A DNA stretch of 64,000 nucleotides from an uncultured Clostridia bacterium (GTDB lineage: Bacteria > Bacillota > Clostridia > Christensenellales > Borkfalkiaceae). Both the position numbers and the translations under genes were made by a program. The DNA lies in the NCBI GenBank assembly GCA_947627575.1, contig CANQWN010000001.1, positions 354,252-418,251 on the forward strand, read 5' to 3'. The notes beneath the pieces were generated by a model, which was not told where the DNA came from, made no database searches, and worked only from the letters and a program-made list of their open reading frames with translations. Numbering within the stretch: position 1 is the first letter of the stretch; every line of letters starts with the position of its first letter. Positions 52,157-61,858 of this stretch are shown here, one piece after another.

Positions 52157-52607
52157 CGTGCCATATCTCCTTTTTGGGATGTGCGTTGGCGGGGCTGGTT
52201 GAGGGAAGTTTTTCGTAAGGGACGGTTACGCCCTTTATGTTCCCCGTAAAAATTTCATACGCCTTGCCGCCGTTCAATATTATATATTCTATTGGATAAT
52301 TTTGCAACAGCCGCGGGATATCGGCAACGCGAAAATTTTTTATCGTGCTGTCGGCGGAACCCACTATCTCACATTCCTCCACCACGTCCCACAGGGCTAT
52401 CCTGCGCCGTGAAAGAAATTCGTTTTTAAGGCGATAATCGGTTGGCGTAAGCTCACCGAAAAACGAACTTACTATTTCCCAGAAAGAATTGCGCGGATTG
52501 CCGTAATAAAAGTTTACCTCGCGGCTTTTTACGGACGGAAAACTGCCCAAAATCAGCAGTTTGCTGTCCTTGAATACGGCGGGCGGAAATCCGTGGTTCA
52601 CCATCAT
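52131..52607 (-). CDS. DNA-deoxyinosine glycosylase (UDG superfamily)
   Basis: 158 residues. HGFPPAV near the start, the catalytic-loop motif LGSFPSVKSREVNFYYGNP, NSFWEIVSSFF, and the intercalation-loop-like LPSTSPANAH place it in the MUG/hypoxanthine-type UDG subfamily. It removes deaminated bases to start excision repair. It overlaps the M16 peptidase gene by four bases at the start, and the AlkD-like gene by 26 bases at the end. Confidence 0.92.
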   Translation of the reverse strand: MMVNHGFPPAVFKDSKLLILGSFPSVKSREVNFYYGNPRNSFWEIVSSFFGELTPTDYRLKNEFLSRRRIALWDVVEECEIVGSADSTIKNFRVADIPRLLQNYPIEYIILNGGKAYEIFTGNIKGVTVPYEKLPSTSPANAHPKKEIWHDALRRIFG

Positions 52608-53842
52608 AATTTGAGGGCGGAATCCACGTTTCCGACTATCGCAGAAGCGAGATATTTTTCGTTGAAGTTGGTTTCGCAGGCGGCAAGCACGTCCTCGTAC
52701 GTAACGCTTTCTATCTGCTTTACCCTCTTTTCAAAATCGTAAATTTTTCCGCTGTACAAAAGCTCTTTGCCGTAGAGAAGCATCTGCGAGCTTGTGCTTT
52801 CCTGCGCGTATACGGAAGAAGCCGTAAGCTGTTCCTTGCCGCGCAGAAATTCGTCGCGGGTGATGTTTTTGCCTACCGTTTCCTTTACGCAATCCAGCAC
52901 CGCCTCGACGGAAGCGAGATAGTTTTCGCAATTAACGCCCGCGTATATCACCAGCGCGCCCGCTTCCGCATAGGAAGATACGTAGGAATACACGTTATAA
53001 GCAAGCCCCAACTGTTCCCTGACTTTTTGGAACAGTTTGGAGGACATACTTCCGCCCAAAACGGAGTTCATAATCTGCGTTGCGTCGTAATCGGGCGCGT
53101 ACCGCCTGACGGAAGGATACGCGAGGGCGAAATGAACCTGTTCTATTTCCTTTTTGCGGTGCAGATGGGAAGCGTGATAAGAGACCCTGTTTTCAATATT
53201 TTCGCTTTTGCCCGGCTTTACGCCGCCGAAATATTTTTCGGCGAGTTCTTCCGCAAGTTCGGGCTGAATGTTGCCCGCCATAGCGATGACTATATTATCA
53301 GCCACATACCTCTTCGCCATATACTTGTCCACGTCGGCGCGGGTGAAGCCCCTGACGTTTTTGCGCGAGCCCAAAATATTTCTGCCATAGCCCTCCTTGC
53401 CGTAAAAAGCGCGGGGCAAAAGGTCGAGGCAAAGATCTTCGGGCGTGTCCTCCGTCATGGAAATTTCCTCTATTATTACTCCCTTTTCGCGCGACATCTC
53501 CTCTTCGGGGAAGTTGCTGTGAAGGAAGATATCAGAAAGTATGCCGAAAGCCTCGGCGGCGTGGGCGGTTGTGGATTTGGCGTAATAACAGGTGATATCC
53601 TTGCCCGTGAACGCGTTCATCTGGGCGCCTATCCTGTCCGTTTCGTCTGAAATGCGGAACGCGGTGCGCGTTTCGGTTCCCTTGAACAGCATATGTTCGA
53701 TAAAATGCGAAATGCCGTCCTCCTCGTCGTTTTCAAAAGCAGCCCCCGTATGCACAAGTATACCCATAGATACCGAAAGCAGCCCCGGCATACGCTTAAC
53801 TATCAGGCGCACGCCGTTTTCAAGTTGTTTGTAGTGTACCAT
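52604..53842 (-). CDS. M16-family zinc peptidase
   Basis: 412 residues. The inverted zinc motif HFIEHMLFKGT (HxxEH) lies near residue 48, with the distal Glu in EEISMTEDTPED. The C-terminal half is the inactive M16 repeat with RYAPDYDATQIMN and GLAYNVYSYVSSY. It resembles the processing peptidases PepR/MlpA found near pnp in other Firmicutes; the substrate is unknown and the location is probably cytoplasmic. The stop is followed within four bases by the glycosylase start. Confidence 0.93.
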   Translation of the reverse strand: MVHYKQLENGVRLIVKRMPGLLSVSMGILVHTGAAFENDEEDGISHFIEHMLFKGTETRTAFRISDETDRIGAQMNAFTGKDITCYYAKSTTAHAAEAFGILSDIFLHSNFPEEEMSREKGVIIEEISMTEDTPEDLCLDLLPRAFYGKEGYGRNILGSRKNVRGFTRADVDKYMAKRYVADNIVIAMAGNIQPELAEELAEKYFGGVKPGKSENIENRVSYHASHLHRKKEIEQVHFALAYPSVRRYAPDYDATQIMNSVLGGSMSSKLFQKVREQLGLAYNVYSYVSSYAEAGALVIYAGVNCENYLASVEAVLDCVKETVGKNITRDEFLRGKEQLTASSVYAQESTSSQMLLYGKELLYSGKIYDFEKRVKQIESVTYEDVLAACETNFNEKYLASAIVGNVDSALKL

Positions 53843-54544
53843 TCATTCTCCTAAATTTCGGGAGACGGTTACGGTGCGTAACCCGTTTTCCCTTATGTAT
53901 GACAATATTTCTGGCAGAGCCTCTACCGTGCAATCTTTGGGATGCATCAATATAAACTCGCCGTTTTTCAGTTGTTGCGTGGCGCGGGTGAACACTATGC
54001 CGCGATCGTCGTCGCGCCAATCCACGGTATCGCGCGACCACATTATAACTTTAAGCCCCAATTCCGCGCAGGCGGCTACCGTATTTTCGCCGAACGCGCC
54101 GGAGGGCGGGGCAAAAAGTTTTATTTCGTCGCCGCAAATCATATTTAAAAGTTTTACGCCGGGGCGTATTTCCTGTAAATTATCCTCAAGCGACATTCGC
54201 GAATGATCCTTATGGAAATATCCGTGGCTTGCCACTTCGTGCCCGTCGGAATAAATTTTGCGCACGGCGTCCACATTGTCGTCCGCCCAACAGCCGCCTA
54301 TGAAAAAAGTGGCTGTTGCGTCGTTTTCGGCAAGTATGGACAGAATTTTTTCAACATTGGAAGTATTTTCGTACACGTTGAACATAAGGCTTACGCCGCA
54401 ACCGTTTTCGGCGCAATTGTAAACGTTGTCTCCGCTTCCGGATACCGCCACCGCGCCTTTGCCCGCAAAGCCTATCAAAGACACCGCAAGCAGGGTTAAA
54501 ATCAACACGCCGTTAGTTATTACGCTTATCAATCTGCTTTTCAA
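53843..54544 (-). CDS. Polysaccharide deacetylase-like protein with altered motif 1
   Basis: 233 residues with an N-terminal membrane or signal segment (NGVLILTLLAVSLIGFAG). NodB-fold motifs: SLMFNVYENT stands where active enzymes have TFDDG, ATFFIGGCWA follows, motif 2 histidines are kept in HEVASHGYFHKDH, motif 3 is APPSGAFG, motif 4 DTVDW, and motif 5 LMHP. The missing Asp pair means activity is uncertain. A Firmicute subfamily with this change is known. It ends right before the M16 gene, 0 bases apart, so the two are co-transcribed. Confidence 0.88.
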   Translation of the reverse strand: MKSRLISVITNGVLILTLLAVSLIGFAGKGAVAVSGSGDNVYNCAENGCGVSLMFNVYENTSNVEKILSILAENDATATFFIGGCWADDNVDAVRKIYSDGHEVASHGYFHKDHSRMSLEDNLQEIRPGVKLLNMICGDEIKLFAPPSGAFGENTVAACAELGLKVIMWSRDTVDWRDDDRGIVFTRATQQLKNGEFILMHPKDCTVEALPEILSYIRENGLRTVTVSRNLGE

Positions 54545-54604
54545 TAGTTTGCCCCCCGGAAGAAATACTATTTATATAATATTAATCCCGACGCAAATTA
54601 TTGA

Positions 54605-56968
54605 CTATCTCAACTTTATTATGGTAACGCCCGTTTCGCCTTCGCCGTATTTGCCCGCCCTGAAACTTTCCACGTTGCGGTGGCGTTTAAGATGTTCGGC
54701 TATGGCTTTGCGCAACGCGCCCGTGCCCACGCCGTGAATAACTTTTATCTCTTCGAGGTTGTCCGTTACAGCCTTGTCGATAAAATTATCCAGCTCGTAC
54801 AACGCCTCTTCCACCGTCATACCCAAAAGATTTATTTCCAGCTTCGGCGCGCCGCGGACGACGTCGGAAACGAGTTTAACTTTTTTTGCGGGTTTTTGCG
54901 GCGGTTGGGGCATAAGCAGAAGTTCTTCCGGCTTGCAGTGCATTTTTATGTTGCCGCAAAGCACTTCCGCCTCGCTTTTGCCCGACACGTAGGAAGTAAC
55001 CGTACCCTCCGTCTGCATTTTTTTGACGAATACGCGCGCGCCCGCCTTTAAATTGTTTTTATCCGCCTGCGCGTAGTCGTTTACGCTTGCCTTGCTTGCG
55101 CCTTCCTCTTCGTATGCTATGTCCGACAGTCTGTTTTTAAGCGTGCGCGCCTTTACGAGATCGGCGCGGGTAAGTTCTTCTTTGCCGAAAATTTCCTCTA
55201 TGTCGGCAAGTATTTCCTCCGCGCGCGCCGTCCTTTCGGAAATTATCCTGCGGCTTTCCTTCCCGGCGTTGCGGTTTAACCTTTCCCTCTCGGCGTTAAG
55301 TTGCGCTATCTGCGAATTTAAAATTTTAACTTTTTCGTTCCACTCCCTTTCGAGATTTTTCGCGCGGGCAAGCGTTTCTTCCGCTTGCACGCGGCTTTGT
55401 TCCGCGCGGGAGACGACGTTTTCAAAACTGCGCGCGCCCTCCGAAAGATAGCTTACCGCGTCGGCAATTATATCTTCGTCCAGCCCCAGCCTCTTTGAAA
55501 TGGCAAGCGCGTTGCTTGCGCCCGGCAGACCTATCTTTATGCTGTAAAGGGGTTTTAACGTGGCGGAATCGAATTCCATACTTGCGTTTTCAACCCCGTC
55601 GAGAGTATAGGCAAATTCTTTAAGCGGTGTAAAATGGGTGGTAACTATCCCCTTGCAACCGCGTTTTACAAGCGCCTTTACAACGGCTTTTGCAAGCGCC
55701 TGCCCCTCGTCCGGGTTTGTGCCGCCGCCCAACTCGTCAATAAGCGCAAGCGAACGGGAATTTGCCTGTTTGCAGATTTCGGCGACGTTAAGCAGGTGGG
55801 AAGAAAACGTGGAAAGATTTTCCTCTATGCTTTGGCTGTCGCCTATGTCGCAGAAAACTTTATCGAAAACGGCGACGGCCGTCCCTTCCGACGCGGGCAA
55901 AAACAGCCCGCACGCCGCCATAAGGCAGAACAGCCCGCACATTTTAAGCGTAACCGTTTTGCCGCCCGTATTTGCGCCGCTTAATATCAGAAAGCCGTAC
56001 TTGTTGCCCAACTCTACAGAGACGGGCACCGTGGACTTTGCGTCCAAAAGCGGGTGCCTGCCCTGTACTATATTTATATATCCCCTGTCGTTTACAGACG
56101 GGCAAACGCCTTTGACGGAATACGCGTATTCGGCGCGGGCGTAAAAGCTGTCTATCAAACAAAGATTTTCCTCGTCGGCGGAAAGCTGTGCGGAAATATC
56201 CCCCACGCGCGCGGACAGTTCCCGCAAGACGGCTTCCACTTCCTGCTTTTCGTCCAAAGCGAGCGCAACAAGTTCGTTATTCATTTCAAGAACCTGCTCC
56301 GGCTCGATAAAAAACGTGGCGCCCGATTGGGAACGGTCGTGTATGAACCCGCGCACCCTGTTTTTATATTCGGCTTTGACGGGAATTACGAAGCGGTCGT
56401 TGCGGATGGTGACTATACCGTCCTGCAAGTACGCGGCGTCCTCGGAAAGGTATTCCGAAAGGCGGGCGCGTATTTTTTCGTTAAGGCTTCTTATGCGCGA
56501 TCTTACGGAAAAAAGTTTTTCGCTGGCGCGGTCGCTGACCTGATCGACGGAAATTATTTTTTCGGTTATATCGTCCTCAAGGGAACGGCTGAAATAAATT
56601 TTATCGGCGATATCCCTTATTATCGTTATTCCGTCGTCGCGGACGGACGATACGCTTTCATACGCCGTCCTTGCGGAACGCAACAGCGCGGCGCAATCCA
56701 AAAGTTCCGCGCAGGAAAGCGAAAAGCCCTTCTGCGCGCGTTGTATCAAACTTTGCATGGGCGGGAAATACCCTATTTTGCCCACGCCGTAGGTATAAAG
56801 CAATTTGTCACATTCCACAGTGGCGGACAGCAGCTGTTTTACGCGGGCAAGCGAAGTTGACGGCACACAGGAAGTTATAGCCGTTTTGCCGCCGTCCAAC
56901 ACGGCGAAATTTGCCGCCGCGGTTAAAATTTTATCAAGTTCAAGCGTGGTTATGCATTTAGCGTTCAT
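54605..56968 (-). CDS. mutS2: MutS2, recombination suppressor and ribosome rescue ATPase
   Basis: 787 residues. No mismatch-recognition domain, as expected for MutS2. Core and lever helices lead to Walker A in SGANTGGKTVTLK and Walker B in ALIDELGGGTNPDEG. A coiled coil (AEETLARAKNLEREW) and a KOW-like segment follow, then a C-terminal Smr nuclease domain (INLLGMTVEEAL, KVIHGVGTGALRKAI). Known roles are control of recombination and splitting of collided ribosomes. Confidence 0.96.
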   Translation of the reverse strand: MNAKCITTLELDKILTAAANFAVLDGGKTAITSCVPSTSLARVKQLLSATVECDKLLYTYGVGKIGYFPPMQSLIQRAQKGFSLSCAELLDCAALLRSARTAYESVSSVRDDGITIIRDIADKIYFSRSLEDDITEKIISVDQVSDRASEKLFSVRSRIRSLNEKIRARLSEYLSEDAAYLQDGIVTIRNDRFVIPVKAEYKNRVRGFIHDRSQSGATFFIEPEQVLEMNNELVALALDEKQEVEAVLRELSARVGDISAQLSADEENLCLIDSFYARAEYAYSVKGVCPSVNDRGYINIVQGRHPLLDAKSTVPVSVELGNKYGFLILSGANTGGKTVTLKMCGLFCLMAACGLFLPASEGTAVAVFDKVFCDIGDSQSIEENLSTFSSHLLNVAEICKQANSRSLALIDELGGGTNPDEGQALAKAVVKALVKRGCKGIVTTHFTPLKEFAYTLDGVENASMEFDSATLKPLYSIKIGLPGASNALAISKRLGLDEDIIADAVSYLSEGARSFENVVSRAEQSRVQAEETLARAKNLEREWNEKVKILNSQIAQLNAERERLNRNAGKESRRIISERTARAEEILADIEEIFGKEELTRADLVKARTLKNRLSDIAYEEEGASKASVNDYAQADKNNLKAGARVFVKKMQTEGTVTSYVSGKSEAEVLCGNIKMHCKPEELLLMPQPPQKPAKKVKLVSDVVRGAPKLEINLLGMTVEEALYELDNFIDKAVTDNLEEIKVIHGVGTGALRKAIAEHLKRHRNVESFRAGKYGEGETGVTIIKLR

Positions 56969-56969
56969 A

Positions 56970-59126
56970 TCAAAGCACCGGCGCGGAAGAATGTCCGCGC
57001 GTGTATGTTTTACCCTGCGGCTGTTTGCCGCTTACGCAATCCGAAATTTCGCTTTTTGAAAGCAATGAACAATCCATAAGCCTGCCCGCGGAATATTCCG
57101 CCCATATATCGGCGCAATTGTATACTTCAAACAGGCAATGCGATATTTCATACCTGTGCAGGGGGAACGCCCTGCCGTCGCCGTCGGTAAGCGTATAAAC
57201 TTCGCGCCTGTCGCAAGCGGCGCAATCCTTGCCGAACGGGCAATACAGCAAATCCATAACTTTTATCCCGCCCGTGCACAGGGAAAAGGCGTTTTTTACA
57301 GCCAGCCGCGCGCTTTCCGCAGAGGTAAGTTCCTTGGAAAGGGCGACGTATTTCGCGCCGACAAGCGACAGCGAAACGGGGTTGGAAATATTCATCCCCG
57401 TACCCGCGAAGAGGGGCTTGTTCCAGCTTTCCGCAAATTCCGCGCCGCAATAGCCGTCGCAATAAATCCCGTCGAATTTTTCCGAAAGGTTGCGGTAAAT
57501 TTCAACTTCTTCGCTTGTTATGAACGGCGGAACGAACAGAAATTTTTCGCCCGAAAAGCCCTGCAAAAGCGGCTCGGCTTCCTGCGAGAGGTTTTGAAGT
57601 TTAAGTATGCCTATATCCGCGTTTACTCCGCGCAAATCGCGGCATATTACGGCTGTTTTACGGTTTTTTGCCGCCGCTTCCGCTTGCGGCACGGGTATTT
57701 CGGCTTCTGCGCGCCTTTCGGGCAAAAATCCCGCCTTATAGCGGGCGTAACATTCCCTGCGCACCGCGTTTAGTTCCGCGGCGGTAAGGAACGCCCCGTC
57801 CGTAACAATTTCACCGAAAGTTACGGCAAACGGCAACCCGTCCACCTTTTTGAAATTTTCTTTTATATCTTCCGCCGTCAAGGGGCGGCTGCGCGCTTCC
57901 GCGGGAGGCGGAAACACAAATGTTTTATCGTTTAAAGTAACTTTTACGGGCTTGCCTAAACAAATTTCCGCGCTTACCGATACGCCGTGCAGGCGTTTTT
58001 TTGCAAGCAGGCGGGCATTGAGAGCTACGTCTGTTGTGACGAATACCTTGTCGCCGTTTTTCAACCTCTCGTGCGAGGCGAGGATAAACCCGTCCTTTGA
58101 CGGTTTTGAACAGACCGCGCCCCCTACTTCCCTGCCGCCGCGGAGAATTTTGAAGCCGTCGCCCGCGGAAAACTTTTTTGCGGTGCGGCAGACGAAGCGG
58201 GAATTTTCAACCGAAACGACGCCGACGTATTCGCCTATGTGCCCCTGAACGGCGGAAGATATAAAGCCCTTTTGTTGCCCGAAAGCCAATCCTTTTGTAT
58301 AATTGCCCCTGTTATATGTGCGTTTTAAATCGCTTAACGCCTGCCCCGTGGGGATACCCGAAAGTATGCCTTTATAGTACGCGACGGCGGCGGAAACGTA
58401 TTCGGGACGGCGCATTCTGCCCTCTATCTTGAAGGAAGAAACGCCCGCGGAAATCAACTTTTGTATGTCCCCGCCGACGGACAAATCTGAAAGCGACAGC
58501 CTGTATGCCGGCTGTGTGAAGCCCGCCCTGTCTATTGAATACAGTTTGCGGCAGGGCTGTTTGCATTTGCCGCGGTTGCCGCTGTTGCCGCCCGCGAAAG
58601 ACGACATATAGCACTGCCCTGAAAAGCAGGTGCAAAGCGCGCCCTGTATAAAAACTTCGGTTTGAATTACGCGCGTGATTTTTTCTATCTCGCTTAACGG
58701 CGTTTCGCGCGCGATAATCACCCTGTCGAAGCCGCATTTTTTTGCAAGACAGGCGGCATAGACGTTGAAACAGCCCGCCTGCGTGGACAGGTGCAAAGTT
58801 ACTTCGGGCAAATATTTTTTGATGTGCGCGCCCAAATACATATCCTGCATTATTATCGCGTCCGCGCCGGCAAGATACGCCTGCTTTACGGACGAAAAAA
58901 ATTGCGGCAGTTCATCAGATTTTACGAGAGTGTTAAGCGCAACGTAAATTTTAACGCCGAAAATATGTGCATATGCACATATTTCCGACAGGGCTTGCAC
59001 GTCGAAATTTTCAGCCGCGCTGCGCGCCGAAAACTGCGTAAGTCCCAAATATATTGCGTCCGCGCCGGCGTTTATTGCCGCCACCGCGCTGTCCTTTCCT
59101 CCCGCAGGAGCGAGAATTTCTACCAT
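56970..59126 (-). CDS. U32-family peptidase with DUF3656 region
   Basis: 718 residues. N-terminal PF01136 domain: ILAPAGGKDSAVAAINAGAD, IYLGLTQFSAR, LHLSTQAGCFN and the cysteine cluster CSGQCYMSS with CKQPCRKLYSID, which binds an Fe-S cluster in characterised U32 proteins. The middle DUF3656 region precedes a C-terminal domain ending with CPFGKDCAACDRREVYTLTD. RlhA-like members take part in 23S rRNA hydroxylation; protease activity is not proven for this type. The stop lies one base before the mutS2 start codon. Confidence 0.93.
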   Translation of the reverse strand: MVEILAPAGGKDSAVAAINAGADAIYLGLTQFSARSAAENFDVQALSEICAYAHIFGVKIYVALNTLVKSDELPQFFSSVKQAYLAGADAIIMQDMYLGAHIKKYLPEVTLHLSTQAGCFNVYAACLAKKCGFDRVIIARETPLSEIEKITRVIQTEVFIQGALCTCFSGQCYMSSFAGGNSGNRGKCKQPCRKLYSIDRAGFTQPAYRLSLSDLSVGGDIQKLISAGVSSFKIEGRMRRPEYVSAAVAYYKGILSGIPTGQALSDLKRTYNRGNYTKGLAFGQQKGFISSAVQGHIGEYVGVVSVENSRFVCRTAKKFSAGDGFKILRGGREVGGAVCSKPSKDGFILASHERLKNGDKVFVTTDVALNARLLAKKRLHGVSVSAEICLGKPVKVTLNDKTFVFPPPAEARSRPLTAEDIKENFKKVDGLPFAVTFGEIVTDGAFLTAAELNAVRRECYARYKAGFLPERRAEAEIPVPQAEAAAKNRKTAVICRDLRGVNADIGILKLQNLSQEAEPLLQGFSGEKFLFVPPFITSEEVEIYRNLSEKFDGIYCDGYCGAEFAESWNKPLFAGTGMNISNPVSLSLVGAKYVALSKELTSAESARLAVKNAFSLCTGGIKVMDLLYCPFGKDCAACDRREVYTLTDGDGRAFPLHRYEISHCLFEVYNCADIWAEYSAGRLMDCSLLSKSEISDCVSGKQPQGKTYTRGHSSAPVL

Positions 59127-59957
59127 TTAACTTTTAAATCCGTACTTATATATAATTTCCGCTACGCCGCATTCGTCGTTGGAAAGCGTTATTTCGTCCG
59201 CAACGGCTTTAAGTTCCGCGGAAGAATTTGCCACGGCAACGCCTATACCCGCGGCTTTAAGCATACTTGCGTCGTTAAGGTTATCCCCTATCGCCACGCT
59301 GGAGGACAGCGGAATACCGTAATATTCCGCAAGGAATTTAAGCCCCTGCCCCTTATCGTCGCCGAGGGGAGAAACCTCTACAAGTACGTTTGCGCTGCAA
59401 GTGACGTCGAACCGCGACGACAACTTTTCCGACAGCGCGGAATAAAGGCGCGCGCGGTTTTGCGGCGCGACGAGGCTTGCAACCTTTTGGCACGGTCTGC
59501 CCTTTTCCTCGACGAAGCGCGAAAGAGGTCTGTCCAACACGTTTATGGCTTTTACGCCCGTAATCTTTTCGTACAATTGCAGGTGGGGATTATCTTCGGG
59601 CAAATCTATGTACAGCTTTTCGTCGCAATACACCTGACAGGATTCGCCCTGCTGTTCTATGGCGCGCAACGCTTCCGCCGCCATTTGCGCGCTGAAACCG
59701 CCGAATTTTAAAATTTTACCGCTTTCGATATCGGCGATTACACTGCCCTGATAGGCGATTACTATGCCCTTTAAGCCCAATTCGCGCGCGCGGGGCAAAA
59801 TGGAACAAAGCATCCTGCCCGTGGCTATGGCGAACACGCCCCCGCAGGCGACGTATTCGGCTACGGCGCGGCGGGTGCGTTGGGGTATATCGTATTTGGT
59901 TGAAAGCAAAGTTCCGTCGAAATCGGAAACTATCAGCCTGCGGTCTATCTGCTTCAT
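59127..59957 (-). CDS. Cof-type HAD-IIB phosphatase
   Basis: 276 residues. Motif I VSDFDGTLLSTKYDIP, motif II AIATGRM, and motifs III and IV in GDDKGQGLKFLAEYYGI and IGDNLNDASMLKAAG. The C2B cap lies between motifs II and III. These hydrolases act on sugar phosphates or flavin/nucleotide phosphates. Its start overlaps the uvrC stop by four bases, and its stop is directly followed by the U32 peptidase start. Confidence 0.92.
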   Translation of the reverse strand: MKQIDRRLIVSDFDGTLLSTKYDIPQRTRRAVAEYVACGGVFAIATGRMLCSILPRARELGLKGIVIAYQGSVIADIESGKILKFGGFSAQMAAEALRAIEQQGESCQVYCDEKLYIDLPEDNPHLQLYEKITGVKAINVLDRPLSRFVEEKGRPCQKVASLVAPQNRARLYSALSEKLSSRFDVTCSANVLVEVSPLGDDKGQGLKFLAEYYGIPLSSSVAIGDNLNDASMLKAAGIGVAVANSSAELKAVADEITLSNDECGVAEIIYKYGFKS

Positions 59958-61765
59958 AAGTTTTCCTGAAAATATTGCCTTATATTGCGGGCGAGCTTTA
60001 ACCCTATGCCCTCCGTTTCGGCAAGTTCTTCAACGCTTGCGCGCATAATTTTATCCAGCGTGCCGAATTTAAGCAACAGCGCGTTGCGCTTGGTTTTGCC
60101 TATGCCCTCTATGCCGTTTAAAACGCTTTCGAGATTGCGCTTTGAATGGATGTTTCTGAAATACGTAATCGCAAAGCGGTGCGCTTCGTCGCGGATGCGC
60201 TGTAACATTTTAAGCGCGTAGTCCCTGTGGGAAAGTTTTACGCTTTCCGCGCCTGACAAAGTGAAAATTTCTTCCTCTTCCTTGGCGAGGGAAATAAGTT
60301 CTATATCGGTTACGTTAAGTTCTTCAAAAATGCGCTGTACAGCCGAAAGCTGCCCTTTGCCGCCGTCTATTATAATAAGATCGGGCTTGGGGAATTTTTC
60401 TTCCTCTTCGGTTCCCAACTTTTTAAGGCGGCGCGTAAGCACTTCCTGCAAGGAAGCGAAGTCGTTTGCGCCCTCCACCGTTTTTATTTTAAACCTGCGG
60501 TAGCTGTTTCTGTCCGCCTCGCCGTCTATGAATACCACCATAGAGCCTACTTTGTCTACCCCGCTGATATTGGAAATATCGTAACATTCCATTCTGCGCG
60601 GGTAAACTTTTAAGTTAAGCAGGGTTTGCAGGCGCGCGCACGCGCTTACCGTCATATCGTCGCGGTGTTTGATTTTGTCCACTGATTTTTCAAGATATTC
60701 CGCGGCGTTGGCGTTAGCCATTTTAAGAAGTTGGGCTTTTATACCCTGTTTTGCAAGCGTTATTTCCACCGTTTTGGAAAATTTATCCCTGAAATAGCTT
60801 TCGATAAGGGGCTTTTCGCAAAATTCCTGACAGATAATTTCGGCGGGAGGTTCGTGGTTGCCGTAATAGCGCGTGATAAAAGCCGTAAGCGCCTCGCCGT
60901 CGGTTAAATACGCTTCGTCCAGCGCAAAACTGCTTCCGCCCTGCATTATGCCTTTGCGTATGACAAGGACGTTGACGGCGGAATACACATCGTTTGTGAC
61001 GTAGGAAATTACGTCTACGTCGATAAATCTGTTAAGCGAAGTTATACGCTTTGCTTCCAGCTTTGAAAGCATGGCAAGTTTGTTTTTATAATCGAGGGCA
61101 AGTTCAAAATTTTCGTTTTCGGCGGCGGAAAGCATCTTTTTGCGGAGAAGGGTTTCCGCCTGCCTGTAATCGCCTTCGAGAAAAGCCGTAGCCTGCTTTA
61201 CCTGCGCGGCGTATTCGCTTTCGCTTACCTTATGGGCGCAGGGCGCGGTGCACCTGCCTATATGATAGTTTAAACATTCGCGCTTGGGGCGTTCGGTTAT
61301 GGCGGTGCGGCAAAGGCGCACGCTGAAAGTAAGTTGCAATACGTCGAGAATGTCCTTGCAGTTTATGCCGCCCATAAAGGGACCGAAATAGCGGCAGCCG
61401 TCCTTTTTTATTTTGCGCGTTATATAAAAATCGGGAAATTTTTTGCGCAGATCGACCTTTATATAAGGATAGGTTTTATCGTCCTTTAAAAGTATGTTGT
61501 ACTTGGGCTTGTACTTTTTTATCAGGTTGTTTTCAAGCGCCAGCGCGTCGATTTCGGTTTCGGTGATGATATAGTTGAAATCGGCGATATTCGCCACCAT
61601 TTTAAGCACTTTTTCGGGCTTGGGCGTATTGTGAAAATACTGCCTTACCCTGTTTTTAAGGACACGGGCTTTTCCGACGTATATAACCTGCCCGTAACTA
61701 TCCAGCATGATATATACGCCGGGATTATCCGGCAAAAGTTTTAATTTTTCCCTGATTACGTCCAT
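59954..61765 (-). CDS. uvrC: Excinuclease ABC subunit C
   Basis: 603 residues from MDVIREKLK. N-terminal GIY-YIG nuclease (PGVYIMLDSYGQVIYVGKA), a cysteine motif, UVR domain (AENENFELALDYKNKLAML), RNase H-like domain (YDISNISGVDKVGSMVVF), and C-terminal helix-hairpin-helix pairs (GIEGIGKTKRNALLLKFG). UvrC cuts both sides of a lesion in nucleotide excision repair. AGGTG fixes the start at the second Met. First gene of the uvrC-Cof-U32-mutS2 run. Confidence 0.97.
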   Translation of the reverse strand: MDVIREKLKLLPDNPGVYIMLDSYGQVIYVGKARVLKNRVRQYFHNTPKPEKVLKMVANIADFNYIITETEIDALALENNLIKKYKPKYNILLKDDKTYPYIKVDLRKKFPDFYITRKIKKDGCRYFGPFMGGINCKDILDVLQLTFSVRLCRTAITERPKRECLNYHIGRCTAPCAHKVSESEYAAQVKQATAFLEGDYRQAETLLRKKMLSAAENENFELALDYKNKLAMLSKLEAKRITSLNRFIDVDVISYVTNDVYSAVNVLVIRKGIMQGGSSFALDEAYLTDGEALTAFITRYYGNHEPPAEIICQEFCEKPLIESYFRDKFSKTVEITLAKQGIKAQLLKMANANAAEYLEKSVDKIKHRDDMTVSACARLQTLLNLKVYPRRMECYDISNISGVDKVGSMVVFIDGEADRNSYRRFKIKTVEGANDFASLQEVLTRRLKKLGTEEEEKFPKPDLIIIDGGKGQLSAVQRIFEELNVTDIELISLAKEEEEIFTLSGAESVKLSHRDYALKMLQRIRDEAHRFAITYFRNIHSKRNLESVLNGIEGIGKTKRNALLLKFGTLDKIMRASVEELAETEGIGLKLARNIRQYFQENL

Positions 61766-61821
61766 AGTCACCTATTTTATATTATACCACCCGCCATAAG
61801 TTTTTGCAACGCGTTGAAGAT

Positions 61822-61856
61822 AAAAAAAAGGCTTGCTTGCCGCAAGCCTTTTTTTT
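61822..61856 (-). terminator. Terminator of the right-end PL1 gene
   Basis: 15-bp stem (61822-61836 with 61842-61856) of GGCTTGC/GCAAGCC flanked by eight A and eight T; works on both strands. Confidence 0.85.
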
Positions 61857-61858
61857 AT

